From Sequoia sempervirens (lineage: Eukaryota > Streptophyta > Pinopsida > Cupressales > Cupressaceae): a DNA stretch of 64,000 nt. Under the pieces are notes generated by a model. That model worked only from the letters and a program-made list of their open reading frames with translations. It was not told the origin of the DNA and did not search any database. Of the stretch, positions 1 to 12,590 are shown piece by piece. The translations under genes were made by a program, and so were the position numbers. Where the stretch lies: contig VDFB02000001.1 in assembly GCA_007258455.2 (NCBI GenBank), positions 15,087,747 to 15,151,746 on the forward strand, read 5' to 3'. Every line of letters begins with the position of its first letter. Position 1 is the first letter of the stretch.

Positions 1-3000
1 TTGTATAAATGTGAGTTTTGAAAATCAATTAGCATTGTAAGGATTTGATAGTTTGGTTGACTTGGATTAATCATGATGTATGGATGAATTTTATATTCCA
101 TGTTCATCTTGTGTTCTAACCTTGTTGCAAAAGTGACCTCTAAGGTTCTTAGGACCAATGACAAGATGAAGGATGTGTTGAACATTTAGGGACTTTGGAT
201 CAATGCTAGACTTTAGGGTTTGATTTTGATTGTTTGATTGGATAATGAACTTGTAAACCCTAAAATGTTGGATGTGATCTTAGGATGAAATTGTTCAAAG
301 GATTGCTAATTTAATTAAATGTATGAGAAAGGATGCATTCTCATACACTTAACTAAACAAGGTGATTTTGATTTTGATGATTTACCCAGGTCTAGAATGA
401 TGTTTCTAAAGCTCTAAAGTTGTTTTTGGGATGAAGATGATAAATGTTTGGGATGGACTAAGTGTTTGATTTGATCCTAAATGAACCTAAGAAGGACTTG
501 TTTACTAGACCAAGATAGTGAAGAATATGCCTTTCTCTAGGAGTAATTCAAAATCAAAAGAACAATGTTTGCATGAAAACCATATGACCAAAAGATGCCA
601 AGCACATGTGTGGGGTCCAATTAATTTAATCTTTTCTTAATGGATTATTTTTTACCACAAACACACTCTCAGTTAGATTTTGAATCTAGATGTCTAATGT
701 CTCAACTTTCCCCTTATCTCGCAAAGTGTATTATGTAGAAACTAAGGAAATTTGAGGCAAGAGTTACCTATTGTTGACCTTAGTAGGAGAAAATTGAGAT
801 GAAATCCAAATGCTTAGAAGCCTCTAAGGATATGAATCCCAAGGGCAAGCAATAACATGTGAATTTTTTGAAGGATATTTGCTTCTCCTAAAGGGTTTGA
901 GATTTGATGCTCATGTTGAATGTTGGTTTTCCAATGTTTTCGATCAAAGCACTGTGTTTTCAAATTGACTCACAAGCAATATAACATCCTAGCTCAATTA
1001 GCATGTTTTTCTTAGTGGGATTGCCTCATGCCCTTCGTAGTAGAAGAGATTATTGTACATGCAACCAAGGAAAAAATATAAGGGTATGTTGAGAATGAAG
1101 TCTTAACCTCTATATTTTAACCAAGATCGGACATGGCAAGTAACTTCTTGGAATATAAGTTCCAATGCACCACTTTGATAAACTAGATGGATGGAATGGT
1201 TGGTTACTACAAAAAATGGTTTTAGTTCAGAATTTTCATTTGTGGAGATTGACCCATATGGTGAGATTCCCTTTTCAGATCCATCTCGTCGTAGCCAACC
1301 ATGTGATACTGGCGTTTACTCCAATACCCACATTTATATCTCGGCTGGAAATACTCTTGGCTTTAGAGTGTTACCGGTTGAATTTTTCCCTTGGGTGAGT
1401 ACTTTTTCCCCAAGGCAAGCCCTCTAAGATAGACAAAAGTGAATAAACTTATTCATAGTTTGATTGAACCTTCTTTAGAAACAAAGGGAGAACACATGCA
1501 ATGAGCTCACTCACACTTGTACAAAATTTTGTTCAATTTTAAACCCAAAATGAAGTGTGGAGATGATTGCTTTATCTTACCCTAAAATCATGAAAAAGGC
1601 CTTTTGATTCTCAAGATCACTATAAAGCGCGAGAGAAGTGCATAGTCCTTTTCCATTGAGGTTAGTTTAAGTAAGCCCTCACAAAACAAAATAACACATG
1701 TTTATTTTAGATCCCACAAAGCAGTGATTTTGATTCGTTTTAAAGCACCAAAATGAGATATGAGAGTTCCCTTGTTCAATTTTTTAACCTCAAATGAAAT
1801 CTAGTCAATGTTGCATAAAGTTCATTTTAATCCTTTTGCAATGAAATTGAAAGCTTTTGAAGTGTTCATTTTAAAGCCCAAAACTAAAGATGATTTAGCC
1901 AAAAACAAAAAATTAAAGCATGCAATGGAATCCCCAAGCATTGAAAAATACTTTGTGAGTTTCAAGCTTGATGCTCAATTCCTTAACTCCAATCTTGTTT
2001 TTTTTTTTTTGCTCGATTTCAATGCTTTATTTCAATGTCAACCTTCACCTTTTTCCTACAAACACACAAAATAAAATATTAGAAATAAAATGACCCACCA
2101 AATTAAGAACATAAGTTGAGTGTTAATAGTAAAAAAGAAAAAAAACAGTTATAAAAAAGAAGCAACCTACTACATCCACCCTTTGAATGTCATACTTGTG
2201 AAATTAGAAACAATTCAGACCTTTGAAAAAAATAAAAAAAATGATCACCCATCAAGTGCTTTAGTTAGCTATGTTATATGATGATTGTATTTTGAACAAA
2301 CGCTAAGATATGCAAACCTTTTAGTTTTAATTTAGAAATCAAGACATGACAACCAATTTTACTATTACCCCTTTGCAACAAATTTTAAATGCTCTCTTTT
2401 CCTTCATTAATGAAGTTGGGAGACTCAAACAACCGGAAGCCAATTTGAAACACCACCTTCCCTCAACTTGCAAAAAAGTAGGTAGTAAGTTAAAAGGCCA
2501 TCAAATATTTTAAAGAAGGGGTCCACTTATTAAAATTTCACAATGAAGGCCTTGTCTCCAAATCACTATAGATATTGATAATGATTTTAAATTTCTGACA
2601 ACAATTTATAAATCTATCAATAGCATTTAAAGTTAACCCTCTAGGTACCGCAAATGTTCATGATATAAAATCAGTATGTATACATTACCATGTCTCCATC
2701 TTTGCATACCAATTAAAGATAGTAGGTAAAAATTTAATGAATGGAAATCAATGAAACACGACATTCATAAAAGGAACTTGAAAGAATTTTCTTAGATATC
2801 CACAACTTCTCCTACAAAGAGAAGGTAACATGATAAAAAAATAAACCAAATGACAATAAATTTAGTCAGTATACTACCCGTAAACCACATGCTAAGCCTG
2901 GAGTTCACAAAATAGAATGTTCTGGTCTTCGAATTTCTAGATGGCACAATAGAAGTCAAAATTTTGATGAAGAATTTCTGGTCTTGCAAAGTACGGCCAA

Positions 3001-3613
3001 GTAGTAGGTACCGTGTGATCACACTTGCGCCCTGGATCCACAAATTTCTAAGGTAAAAAAGTACTATCAAACTAAAATATAGGCAGTAGGCCGAGCTTGT
3101 TGTAGACTGGTAATGGGGTTATTAACTTTAGATGGATGGGGAGACTAATGAAAGACGCTTGTTTCTTAAGATGAATGTCTATCCTTCATGTTATTTGGTA
3201 TTCCCCATACTCTATGTAACGGTTTTTTAATGTGTTCTAGTCTAAACATCACCAGTTGAAACAAGACTATTAACATCTGAAAACGTGTTTTAAATATCAT
3301 TTCATGGAGTGCAATAATTGCAAGACTTATACAAAATAGATTTATTGAAAAAGGCATTAAGAAAGTTTCAAGCAAGTGCTATTGACAGGTTACAAAAAAG
3401 TGAATTCCATAGCCTTTCACAAACTTTAAAGGTTTACCAGTGTCAGCAGAGAGTGCATCAGATATTGGAGCATTTAAAGCCAAATCCTAAGTGATTCATT
3501 GGGAGTTCCTTGCACAGTTGTAGTACCCAACATTCAAACAAATTTATAGCCATAGCAATAAAGAAATAAAACAACAAAGGCACAAATCAGTACACTATCG
3601 ATCTATTTGATGT
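1..3613. other. AT-rich intergenic DNA, no gene recognised
   Basis: The sequence is AT-rich with short broken frames. I recognise no protein domain, RNA gene or LTR boundary here, apart from the unassigned ORF at 1191-1427 listed separately. Minus-strand frames around 2792-3070 are open for about 90 codons but resemble no family I know. The stretch could be old retroelement debris. Confidence 0.5.
1191..1427 (+). other. Unassigned 78-codon ORF, possible captured exon
   Basis: This plus-strand frame has a more protein-like composition than its surroundings, mixing aromatic, charged and Gly/Pro residues. Near residues 66-68 a GTGAGT follows the codons for FPW and would serve as a splice donor. 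I do not recognise the family. No partner exon with a convincing acceptor is visible downstream before 4 kb. It may be a fragment of a gene or an element ORF, or chance. Confidence 0.2.
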
Positions 3614-3754
3614 TCAATATGTTTCACAGCTATAAAAAAGCCTCATGGAAATTGCACCTGGGCTAGGGCTTGTGAGAGAAAAGAAGCCCAGATTACGAGG
3701 GAAGCCGTCAAAGTGAGCCGCCAGAAACAAAGATGGGGAGCTCAACATTTTCAT
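3614..3754 (-). CDS. Candidate first exon: 46-residue ORF with transit-peptide-like composition
   Basis: Read on the minus strand, the ATG at 3754 opens 46 codons to a TGA at 3614. The product begins MKMLSSPSLFLAAHF and is rich in Ser, Leu, Phe, Pro and Ala with few acidic residues, which resembles an organelle-targeting N-terminus. After about 33 codons the sequence reads CCCAG/GTGCAA, a possible donor, so the exon could be shorter. Downstream on the same strand (about 3050 down to 2900) a frame after a CCTTAG acceptor-like site is open for about 30 codons. I do not recognise the protein. Expression and exon structure are inference, and chance is a real alternative. Confidence 0.22.
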   Translation of the reverse strand: MKMLSSPSLFLAAHFDGFPRNLGFFSLTSPSPGAISMRLFYSCETY

Positions 3755-4610
3755 GCATCAGGGATTGGAGTCTCTCAATATTAGAGACAACGCTGCAAGC
3801 TAAGATGTGTGTCCTGTTTGGCGCAAGCTAAACCTGGTCCAATAATTGATCTAGGGGCAGTACGCATTTACTTAAAACAATTTGTAAATACTCAAGATGA
3901 TGAGTGGACAAACGGTATGGTTGTTCTAACCAGTCGGGACTGCTAGGTTGAAAGAACCGTGCACTTTGCGTGAATTTGGATGAGCTCAAGTTCCAATCAA
4001 TGCACTAATTCCACTACCAAGAGGATCAAGCTTCAGCATTGAATCGGTAACCAAGCCTCAGATTCAATTCCCCAAAGCATACAATGCAATTTTCTTATAT
4101 TCACTGATAAACAACATGCAACTTGCAGAAAGTTGGTTAGGTCACACTTTAAGGTAAAATTCAAATTGCAAAGAAAATGATAGATTCAAACAAAGCAATT
4201 CCTTGGTCCTCGTACCTAGTAAGAATGACCTTACATGCTAAATTGCTAATGAGGTCGCAGGTTCAAATCTCTTAGATACACACTGTATTAAGTAGCATGC
4301 TTCATCCACCTACCTGAACGATAAATTACAATCTAGCTACATACAGTAAATGACATTTTGATTAAATTTTGCAGCTCAGTGAAAATAGCAAAAGAGAAAA
4401 ATACAACTACACTTTTAACTTTGCTTTATGGCATACCAATTCTTCACACATTATTATCAAACAACAAAAAAGAAAAAGAAAGGTATATTTATTCAGGCTC
4501 AAATGATCTTTGAATGGTTGTGCTTTCCTTTCTAATGAGCTCTTCCTTGTGCAAAATAGTGAATGTAAATTCAAAGACAACAAGTTTGTGCAGACATATA
4601 TAATGATGAG
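3755..4610. other. Intergenic stretch, one tRNA-like box
   Basis: There are no open frames of note. The only structured signal is the tRNA-like A/B-box pair near 4211-4270, listed separately. Confidence 0.45.
4205..4275 (+). other. Degenerate tRNA-like segment, possible old SINE head
   Basis: GGTTCAAATCT at 4260-4270 matches the tRNA T-loop/B-box consensus closely. About 47 bp upstream lies TACCTAGTAAGAA, a weak A box at the right spacing. No acceptor stem closes properly, so this is not a functional tRNA gene. A tRNA-derived SINE remnant is the simplest reading, but no poly-A tail or target duplication was found. Confidence 0.25.
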
Positions 4611-4615
4611 TGTCA

Positions 4616-6255
4616 AAATGTGGATCTTAAATCTGCCTTAATTCAAAATGAACAAATCTAAGATTCCTATGAAATAATAAATCACGTTTCAAAATGCAAA
4701 CAAATTACAAGATAAACTAAAGCATATAAAACATGAAATAAATCCCATTTCATAGTGGATTGGTGCTTCTATGGAAAGAAGTCCTTTCCAAATCCTTGCT
4801 AAACTCCATGATATGTTGATGATATGAAACTACTTTGAAGATGAAGTAAGATGGGAAAAATCAGTTCTCAATTGAAGAGAGTGACTTTTCATGAGGATTG
4901 TGGATTTGTGGAGGCTTGATACAATAGAGAAGCTCTTTATTTATAGAATAGAATAATAAAAGGATGCCAAACATGGAGGATGTGGCACTAAAAACCAACC
5001 AATGAGAAGAGGCCACCTGTCATTCTGTGATAGGTTGAGGAATGAGCACATTTTGGTCAATGTGCCAAAGAGGAGGAATATTCCCTCAAGTTTAAATTCA
5101 AAAATACGTGGGCATGTACATCCAACAAAGCATTTAAGAGGTCTTACATGTCTCTTACATGTCCATTTGCAAAGGTCAAACTCAACATTTATCTCTCAAA
5201 TTCAAAAATGTGGATCTTAAATTTTCCTTAATTCAAAATGAACAAATCTAAGATTCCTATGAAATAATAAATCATGTTTCAAAATGCAGAAAAATTACAA
5301 GATAAACTAAAGCATATAAAACATGAAATAAATCCTATTTCATAGTGGATTGGTGCTTCTCTGGAAAGAATCCCTTTCCAAATTCTTGCTAAACTCCATG
5401 ATATGTTGATGATATGAAACTACTTTGAAGATGGAGTAAGATGGGAAAAATCAGTTCTCAATTGAAGAGAGTGACTTTGCATGAGGATTGTGGATTTGTG
5501 GAGGCTTGATACAAGAGATAAGCTCTTTATTTATATAATAGAATGATAAAAGGATACCAAACATGGAGGATGTCGGACTAAAAACCAACCAATGAGAAGA
5601 GGTTACTTGTCACATTGTGATAGGTTGAGGAATGAGCACATTTTGGTCAATGTGCCAAAGAGGAGGAATATTCCCTCAAGTTTAAATTCAAAAATACGCG
5701 GGCATGTACATACAACAAAGCATTTAAGAGGTCTTACATGTCTCTTACATGTCCATTTGCAAAGGTCAAACTCAACATTTATCTCTCAAATTCAAAAATG
5801 TGGATCTTAAATTTTCCTTAATTCAAAATGAACAAATCTAAGATTCCTATGAAATAATAAATCATGTTTCAAAATGTAGAAAAATTACAAGATAAACTAA
5901 AGCATATAAAACATGAAATAAATCCTATTTCATAGTGGATTGTTGCTTCTCTGGAAAGAATCCCTTTCCAAATTCTTGCTAAACTCCATGATATGTTGAT
6001 GATATGAAACTGCTTTGAAGATGGAGTAAGATGGGAAAAATCAGTTCTCAATTGAAGAGAGTGACTTTGCATGAGGATTGTGGATTTGTGGAGGCTTGAT
6101 ACAAGAGATAAGCTCTTTATTTATATAATAGAATGATAAAAGGATACCAAACATGGAGGATGTCGGACTAAAAACCAACCAATGAGAAGAGGCCGCTTGT
6201 CACATTGTGATAGGTTAAGGAATGAGCACATTTTGGTCAATGTGCCAAAGAGGGG
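4616..6255 (+). repeat. 590-bp tandem repeat, about 2.8 copies
   Basis: Units start at about 4616, 5206 and 5796, each with AATGTGGATCTTAAAT followed by nearly identical sequence. The first two are full (590 bp each). The third stops at about 6255 after the GTGCCAAAGAGG segment. Divergence between units is a few percent by eye. Open frames inside the units (72 codons each at 5002 and 5592) are by-products of the repeat, not genes. Confidence 0.85.
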
Positions 6256-6412
6256 GAGATTCAAATTTGAATTTGAGAGATAAATGTTGAGTTTGACCTT
6301 TGCAAAGGGACATGTAAGAGACATGTAAGCCCTCTTAAATGCTTTGTTGGATGTATATGTCCACTTATTTTTGAATTCAAACTTGAGGGAATATTCCTCA
6401 AAGATGCCAAGT
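6256..6412 (-). repeat. Inverted copy of the unit's terminal 150 bp
   Basis: This stretch is the reverse complement of the end of the 590-bp unit (compare 5068-5208 and 5658-5798). For example AGGAATATTCCCTCAAGTTT in the units appears here as its complement. The third tandem unit is therefore completed by an inverted end rather than a direct one, and it forms a long hairpin with unit 2. Confidence 0.8.
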
Positions 6413-6784
6413 TGATGGAAAATGATGATTTAATAAATGAATTAAAATGCTTTATTGGTGCAAGTGGGAATGGATAGATTAGATTAATCAAGATTAGATT
6501 AACTTAGATGATGATTAGTTGATTTTGAATCATTTGACTTGAATATTTTGATTTATTTAAATCAAGAGGGAGAAATATGACTTTTAAGATTTAATTAAAG
6601 AAAAGTTTTGTTTATTTAATTAAAGGGTTGATGTGAGACTTTTATTTATTTAATTTAAATGAATAACATTAGGAATGAATTAAATAGTCCTGATTTACTT
6701 GGTGAATGGATTTGATGAGCTTGATTAATTTAATGAGCAGATGAATATGAACTAAGTGCATAATGCTAATTTCACGTGTCTACA

Positions 6785-9116
6785 ATATGTGATGAATAAT
6801 TCTATGTATTATTTTTTTTTGTATCTTAGAGGTATCTACACTTATGCTTATGGACCTGCAAGTAGAAATTTTGCAGCACATTGTCACACTTGTCATGAAA
6901 CAGGTTATTGGTATTTTCTTGTGGATCTGTAAACATGTTGTAAGTTGGAATTAGAATTCCTTTAAAAATTTAAGGTATGATTTATAAATATTACATTTTG
7001 ATATTAGTAAATATCACATTTTCTTATTTTTTAGTAAACATCTTTTTTATAGTTAAATTGTGGTTTATTTTCTCTCATAACTTTTATCTTAAAAATCACA
7101 GGTATGACTTCTATCATAAATATTGAGCTTGAATTACTAGATTTGGATTTGTGGGAAATAAGGTTGATTAATCAAAGGCAGCAAAATGTATGGATGGTGA
7201 AGGTTCAACCGGCGCCTTATCTTCCTTAGAATGATGCTGAGATGTCTGAATTTTGAAGTGGTGAGGAGACTTATTTATTTACATTTTCTTGAGCTTTTTT
7301 TCCTTGACTGCAAATAAAAATTTAATATGTAACTTCTATCCATAATAGACTAAGCTCCTAGAATCTAATATAACATCGGAGTTTTGACTTAGCATCATGT
7401 AGCTTATATGTGAGAAACTAGTGTTATTTTACTTCTAATTAAAGGTTCTTGATTGTCAAATTTATTAATTGAAAAAACTACTGTTCATTTCCATCAAAAA
7501 CATGTTGCGACATATAATCTCTCATATTAGGCTAAATGGATTGTAGAGGTAAGAATTATATTTCATATTTTCCTTTAGACTACAATCCATTCATCTCCAT
7601 TGTGTTATTTTGTCATGATATTAGTCTAAATTTCTCTCTTGTTGTGTGGTAATTTCTCTTCAGGTTATATTAGAATGGGAGAAGGTTGGGTGTCATTTAT
7701 TATTGTTCGATAAGAAGTGGTCTTGATTTACTAATTAATGTTGTGCAGAGGTTGATAGGTGCTTAGGTTTGACTATTAATCTCTTCTTGGAGATAAGAAG
7801 ATTGTCGATGGTTGCAAAATAATGCAAGGTAATTCAATGTTTGAATTGGGTGTGGGATGATCTAATCTTTTGAGGTTGTCAAAGTTTGACTTTGAACTAG
7901 TGTAAGGATTCTTATTCTCATGATAATATGTTTTGATATGTTGTTAAGACTACAAATTTCTTGGTTGGATGTAATGTATAAGGAATTCATTGCAGAAGAT
8001 GTATGGTTATTTTGTGAATATCTTTATGATGATCAGGTTATGAGTAAATTTACTTGTTTTTTTTAGATAGGGATTTTTATTGAAATTCAAAATATTGTTT
8101 TCTTCATGAATTCGGTGAAAATATATGAAGCTGAAGTAAAATTGGAACTGGCTTTGGAATAGTTTGAGTGAGTTGTAGAGTTCTATCGAGGTGAAGAAGT
8201 TATAGTACAATTAACTAGTGCCAACTTAAAGTTGCACAGTTTGCAACCTAGCTTGAACAATAAGTTAATATGAAAGAAAATATTTGTAAGAGTTTTTTGG
8301 GATCACATATTTTCACTTTTAGGCTATCAAATGACCACAGTGTAGTGGCTACATATAATTGGATATATTTTTGTGGTTTGATTTGTAGATTTATTTGTGG
8401 TTCTTTAAACAAATAATGCAAATGGATTTACTTGTTAAATCTAATATTGTTTTCCTACAGGAAAATTTTGCTTTCACCCTATTGATTATCTTAAAGGAAG
8501 AATTCAACTCTCTCCAAAATTTTATCAAAATCTTGAAAGGTTGTGCTATGTTCAAAGACGATTTGGAAATCCAATAACAAAGTACATGATTTAGTTGATT
8601 GTTACAATGAAAGGTTATCAGCCTTTGAGAGGACCAGACACAGGCACACAAGAAGAAGAAATTTCCCACTCTGAAGCAAAATTGTCTAGTCCAGACAATT
8701 GATTCAACTCTTTGTCAAGCTACCTTGCCATGCTCAAAAGAGTTATGCCGGTAGTTGAGTATATTCCACTGGCTTTTAGGAAAATATTAACATTTTCTCT
8801 TTCTTAGAAATGAATCATTTTCTCATGCCATGTTATGATGTACGTGTTGGTCATGATTGTATGAATAGTTTTATAAACTATAAATAAAAAAATACTTATT
8901 GGCATTAACTTTATGAATTCAGAACATGATGCATTATTTTCTTTATTTTTTAATGAACATTATGCTTTGCATATTTCACAACTATTCATTGCTCCCAGCT
9001 TCAAAATCATTGATAATTTTTGTCATAATTTTCCATTGCATTTGGAAAAACAAAAATAAAAACTCCAACCAATAGGAGGCTGATGAGAATTTGAAAACAT
9101 TGAATGTTGAAAAGCA
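6785..9116. other. AT-rich unassigned DNA
   Basis: No domain or RNA gene was recognised. A 12-bp inverted repeat (AATGGATTGTAG at 7535-7546 and its complement at 7580-7591) could form a short hairpin. The open frame at 8395-8577 is short and unlike any family I know. Part of this stretch could belong to the body of the CACTA-type element that ends at 9417. Confidence 0.4.
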
Positions 9117-9417
9117 CACTAAAAACATATTTTATTTAGTTTTTTAATACATTTTTACATATTGTCTTTAGAGAGACAATTGAGAGACAATATGTCTTTA
9201 ATCCCAACTATTGTCTCTAAAGAGACAAAAGTGAAACTATTTCTAAAGAGACAAAAATACTTCTATTTCATATTGTCTTTATAGAGACAATTTTTAAGAC
9301 ACTTGCTTAAAGACAATACTTGAGACAATACACAATTTTTTTTTTGTCTCAAGTTAAGACAATTTACTAAAAAGTTGTCTTAAAAATTGTCTTAAATCTC
9401 CCCTCCATGTAGTAGTG
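9117..9417 (-). mobile_element. CACTA (En/Spm)-type element terminus with subterminal repeats
   Basis: The right edge reads CCTCCATGTAGTAGTG, whose complement CACTACTACATGGAGG has the CACTA end seen in plant En/Spm transposons. Inside it lie about 260 bp of reiterated motifs in both orientations: TTGTCTCTAAAGAGACAA, GTCTTTA-GAGACAA, AAGACAATTT. Such motifs are the usual transposase-binding subterminal repeats of this superfamily. A possible left end CACTAAAAACAT at 9117 would make a 301-bp non-autonomous copy, but the flanking triplets (GCA and TTA) do not match. The left boundary is therefore uncertain, and no transposase is seen. Confidence 0.6.
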
Positions 9418-11908
9418 TTATGATCAACAAAGGTAACATTGGATCCATTTTTTTTAAGTGGATAATTTTTCCTTCAGATGTGTTTCCTTAAAGGTATCCT
9501 CAACATGATTTGTGAATAGGTATATATGCAATAATACCCAAAGTAAACTTGGTTGAAGAATACCCTATTGTTCGGAAGACACATATTAAGATGATGTGAA
9601 CATCAATGCACAACTATAGGATATGAGTTTGTAGGACATGATTATCTAGGATAAAACCTTCAAGGCTCACTATGGATATTTCCCTAGATAGATAACTAAA
9701 TCATGAGATGCATACAAACTAACTCCTACTCCTAATTTACTAGTTCAAGATGTTTCCATTTAAATTACATGGTTGATCATTTATTCTATGGTTTCATGCA
9801 TACTCATTGTGTTATAGAGTCAAATCATGCTATAAGAGACAAAATATTAATATCACATATGAATATGGTTTGTGTATGTAAATATATACCATACGTACTG
9901 ATATCGAGTAACTAAACATTCTTAGTTATCCATCCTATATTGCAAAAATTCATACATAATAAGGAAAGTTCCATTATAATATTTTAATGAGTTAGAATGA
10001 TACAAAATTTATCATTTTATTCCCATTACATTCACAAGAACATGTGTGTTAAGATGAAACCCTAAGCTAGAATTTTCTTAAAAACACACAAATGAAACTA
10101 TGGAAAAATTTAGCTACAAGAACCACTTACAATATAATAACCTCCTTTTGATTTATAACATATATTTCTCTAATGGAACATTAGGAATTTCATGAGTTAA
10201 AACCCTAGAATCTCCTTCAACTTTGAGTTGTGTGGAGGAGATAAAATGACCAACTCCACTAGAAGAGAGAAATGATTGACCATATATAGTAGTTTGTTGG
10301 TTGCCTTATCACTTTCAAAATCAACAAAGAATTGTAGGTCATGAATGAAGCATGTAAGGAAATTTTATATCCTATGAAATTCGTTGAATGATAAATCTAG
10401 AATAGGTTTGAGGAACATTAAGAGATAGATCTCAATTACCATATTAATGAGTAAATGGTTGAATTCATCCTTCATCACTAAAAGTATATGTGAATCTACA
10501 CCCTTGATCGATGGACAACTATTTCTAGGTGTCCCTTGGCATAGTTGCATCACCAACTTTGGTCCTTAATGGTGACCTAGGTTGTGTAAGGAGGTAGGTA
10601 GGAATGAATAGTATGAAACATGGGATTTTTTAGGTTTCAAGCATGTTGTGAATTGGGGGTCATGGATATATCATAACCCTATGCTAGAGACAATAAAATA
10701 AGAATACCCCTACATCACTTATTCTAATGAGATATATAAATGAAATTGCTAGGAGTTAGAGATCATGGATACCACAAAACCCATACCAATTGTTGAGAAC
10801 CAGAGGTTGGGAGAACATCTTGCCTTATGCCCAAAGAAAGAAAATAAAGGTATCTTTGTATTTCCAACTCTAAAAATTTAAATTTAAGATATGTGAATTA
10901 AAATATTAGGAGTCAAGGATTAGGAATAACAAGGAATTCATCCCATAAAGCATGCAATTAAGGGTAGTTTTGGTGCCCAAATTGACAGATTCAACATTGG
11001 TAGAGTGAAATCACCCCACCTTTCCTAGAGATATAACGAATCTATTAATTAAGTCACATTCAAGGCCCTAGGTGTTAGGTCACATCCATGTTGGATAAAC
11101 TTAATTGGTCGATGTGGTATGTTTGTTCAAGGGGCCTTTATTGGTTCTATTGTTTTAATCAAATTGGAAGATGGTGTTTTGCTTCTACTTAATTCATTTT
11201 TCATTTTTTTTTAAACCTTTTTCTTGATAAATCCCTAAGCTTATCCTACTCTGATAGTGTATAACAATGATAAAAGAGATTTGAATTAGTTGACATAATT
11301 TTTCCACATTCTATTTTGAATAACTGATAGTTGAGTTAATACTAATTAAAATAAAGAAAACAAATGCAACATTCTAATTCTTATTTTGAATTGTTTATTC
11401 CCTGCATTAATTCATTTATATTTATATCAAATTATAGTTCTAGTTTTTAAAAACTTGTTGATAATCTTATTATTGCAATCTCCACAAGAACAATTGCGTG
11501 ACAAGTGTGGCTCGAACTCCAATAACATCAATGTCAAGGCATATGGAAAATAAATGCAAATACAATTTGTTGCATGCATGGGAATTGTGAGTGGATGTTC
11601 AGTTGACTGTTTCTGCATCGCCGCCGATGTGCTGCCACCGCCCAAGGTGCTGTTACAGACGTGGACATGCTGGAATATTCCAATTCCTCACCGTTTTATA
11701 CAAATTGGGAAGCAATTGCCAACTCACTCAGTTCTTCATGCAGTTTAGGTTTACCGTTTTATAAACGTGGGAAATGACACATCATAGCCGAAACGTTTCT
11801 ACTTTTAATTTTGAATTTATCATTCAAAAATTCCAAGCCATCTCTCATTAACCTTGTAAAACATGCTCCGTGATATAATGTATCTGCTAGCAGAATTCTG
11901 TCATCTAT
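9418..11908. other. AT-rich unassigned DNA
   Basis: No coding domain, RNA gene or element boundary was recognised. A locally less AT-rich patch at 11575-11745 has overlapping 60-70-codon frames on both strands that resemble nothing I know. Confidence 0.4.
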
Positions 11909-12590
11909 CTTTGCTCTGCAAAGGCTACATGAAATATTTTCATTTTTTTAAAAAAATTGGTGTTCAATAAATGCTCAATCATATCATGTACACTTTACCT
12001 ATTTAATTATAAAAAAGTCTCATAATATTTTATATACATCTTATTATAAAAATGCGTTCCATCTATCTTTGCTCTACAACGGCTACATGAAAATTATGAT
12101 TCTTTCCTTTAATTTTGGTTCGCGTAGTCTAGATATTTGTCAGTTTATATACATTCAAAACACATTCCATCTATCTTTGCTTTGCAATGGCTACATGAAA
12201 ATTATGATTCCTTCCTTTAATTTTGATCCATGCACTCTGGATAGTTGTTAGTTTATATACATTCAAAACATGCTCTGTCTATCTTTGCTCTGCAACGGCT
12301 ACATGAAAGTTATGATTCCTTCCTTTAATTTTGGTCTGTGTAGTCCAGATATTTGTTAGTTTGTATACATTCAAAACATGCTTTGTCTATCTTTTCTCTT
12401 CAACGGCTACATGAAAATTATGATTCCTTCCTTTAATTTTGCTTCGCATAGTCTGGATATTTGTTAGTTTATATATTTTTTCTTTTTTAATAAATTGGTG
12501 TTTAATAAATGATTAATCATATCATGTACACTTTCACATATTTAATTATAAAAAGCCCCACAATATTTTATATACATCTTATTATAATAT
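11909..12590 (+). repeat. 108-bp tandem array (four copies) bracketed by a duplicated 115-bp block
   Basis: Unit A starts with (C/T)(A/G)TCTATCTTTGCTCTGCAA and recurs at 12060, 12168, 12276 and 12384, an exact 108-bp period. A partial copy lies at 11909. Block B (ATTGGTGTTCAATAAATG to ATACATCTTATTATAA) occurs at about 11955-12053 and again at about 12490-12588, so the order is partial A, B, A x4, B. Because 108 is divisible by 3, one frame stays open for 60 codons. I do not read this as coding. Confidence 0.85.

Larger units (their letters stand above)
4611..6784 (+). repeat. LTR-like block, TGTC...TCTACA, with internal tandem units
   Basis: The block begins TGTCAAAATG and ends in ACGTGTCTACA, giving TG...CA ends typical of a plant LTR. 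A TATA-like stretch (TTTATTTATA) occurs in each tandem unit, as expected if U3/R sequence was amplified. The 5 bases outside the ends (ATGAG and ATATG) do not match, so a solo LTR is not proven. The right third (6411-6784) is AT-rich, non-repeated and non-coding. Confidence 0.35.

Noticed and set aside
5002..5810. Two nearly identical 72-codon ORFs as paralogous genes
   Set aside because: They are the same part of a 590-bp non-coding tandem unit, and the third copy occurs inverted on the other strand.
4611..6784. Confirmed solo LTR
   Set aside because: The ends look right (TG...CA) but the flanking 5-mers differ and no second copy is in the window, so it is listed only as LTR-like.
9114..9420. 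Complete 301-bp CACTA MITE
   Set aside because: The candidate left end shares only CACTA and a few bases with the right end, and the flanking triplets do not match.
12060..12491. Regular 108-bp repeats as a possible CRISPR array
   Set aside because: The whole 108-bp unit repeats with no unique spacers, and the surroundings are plant retroelements.
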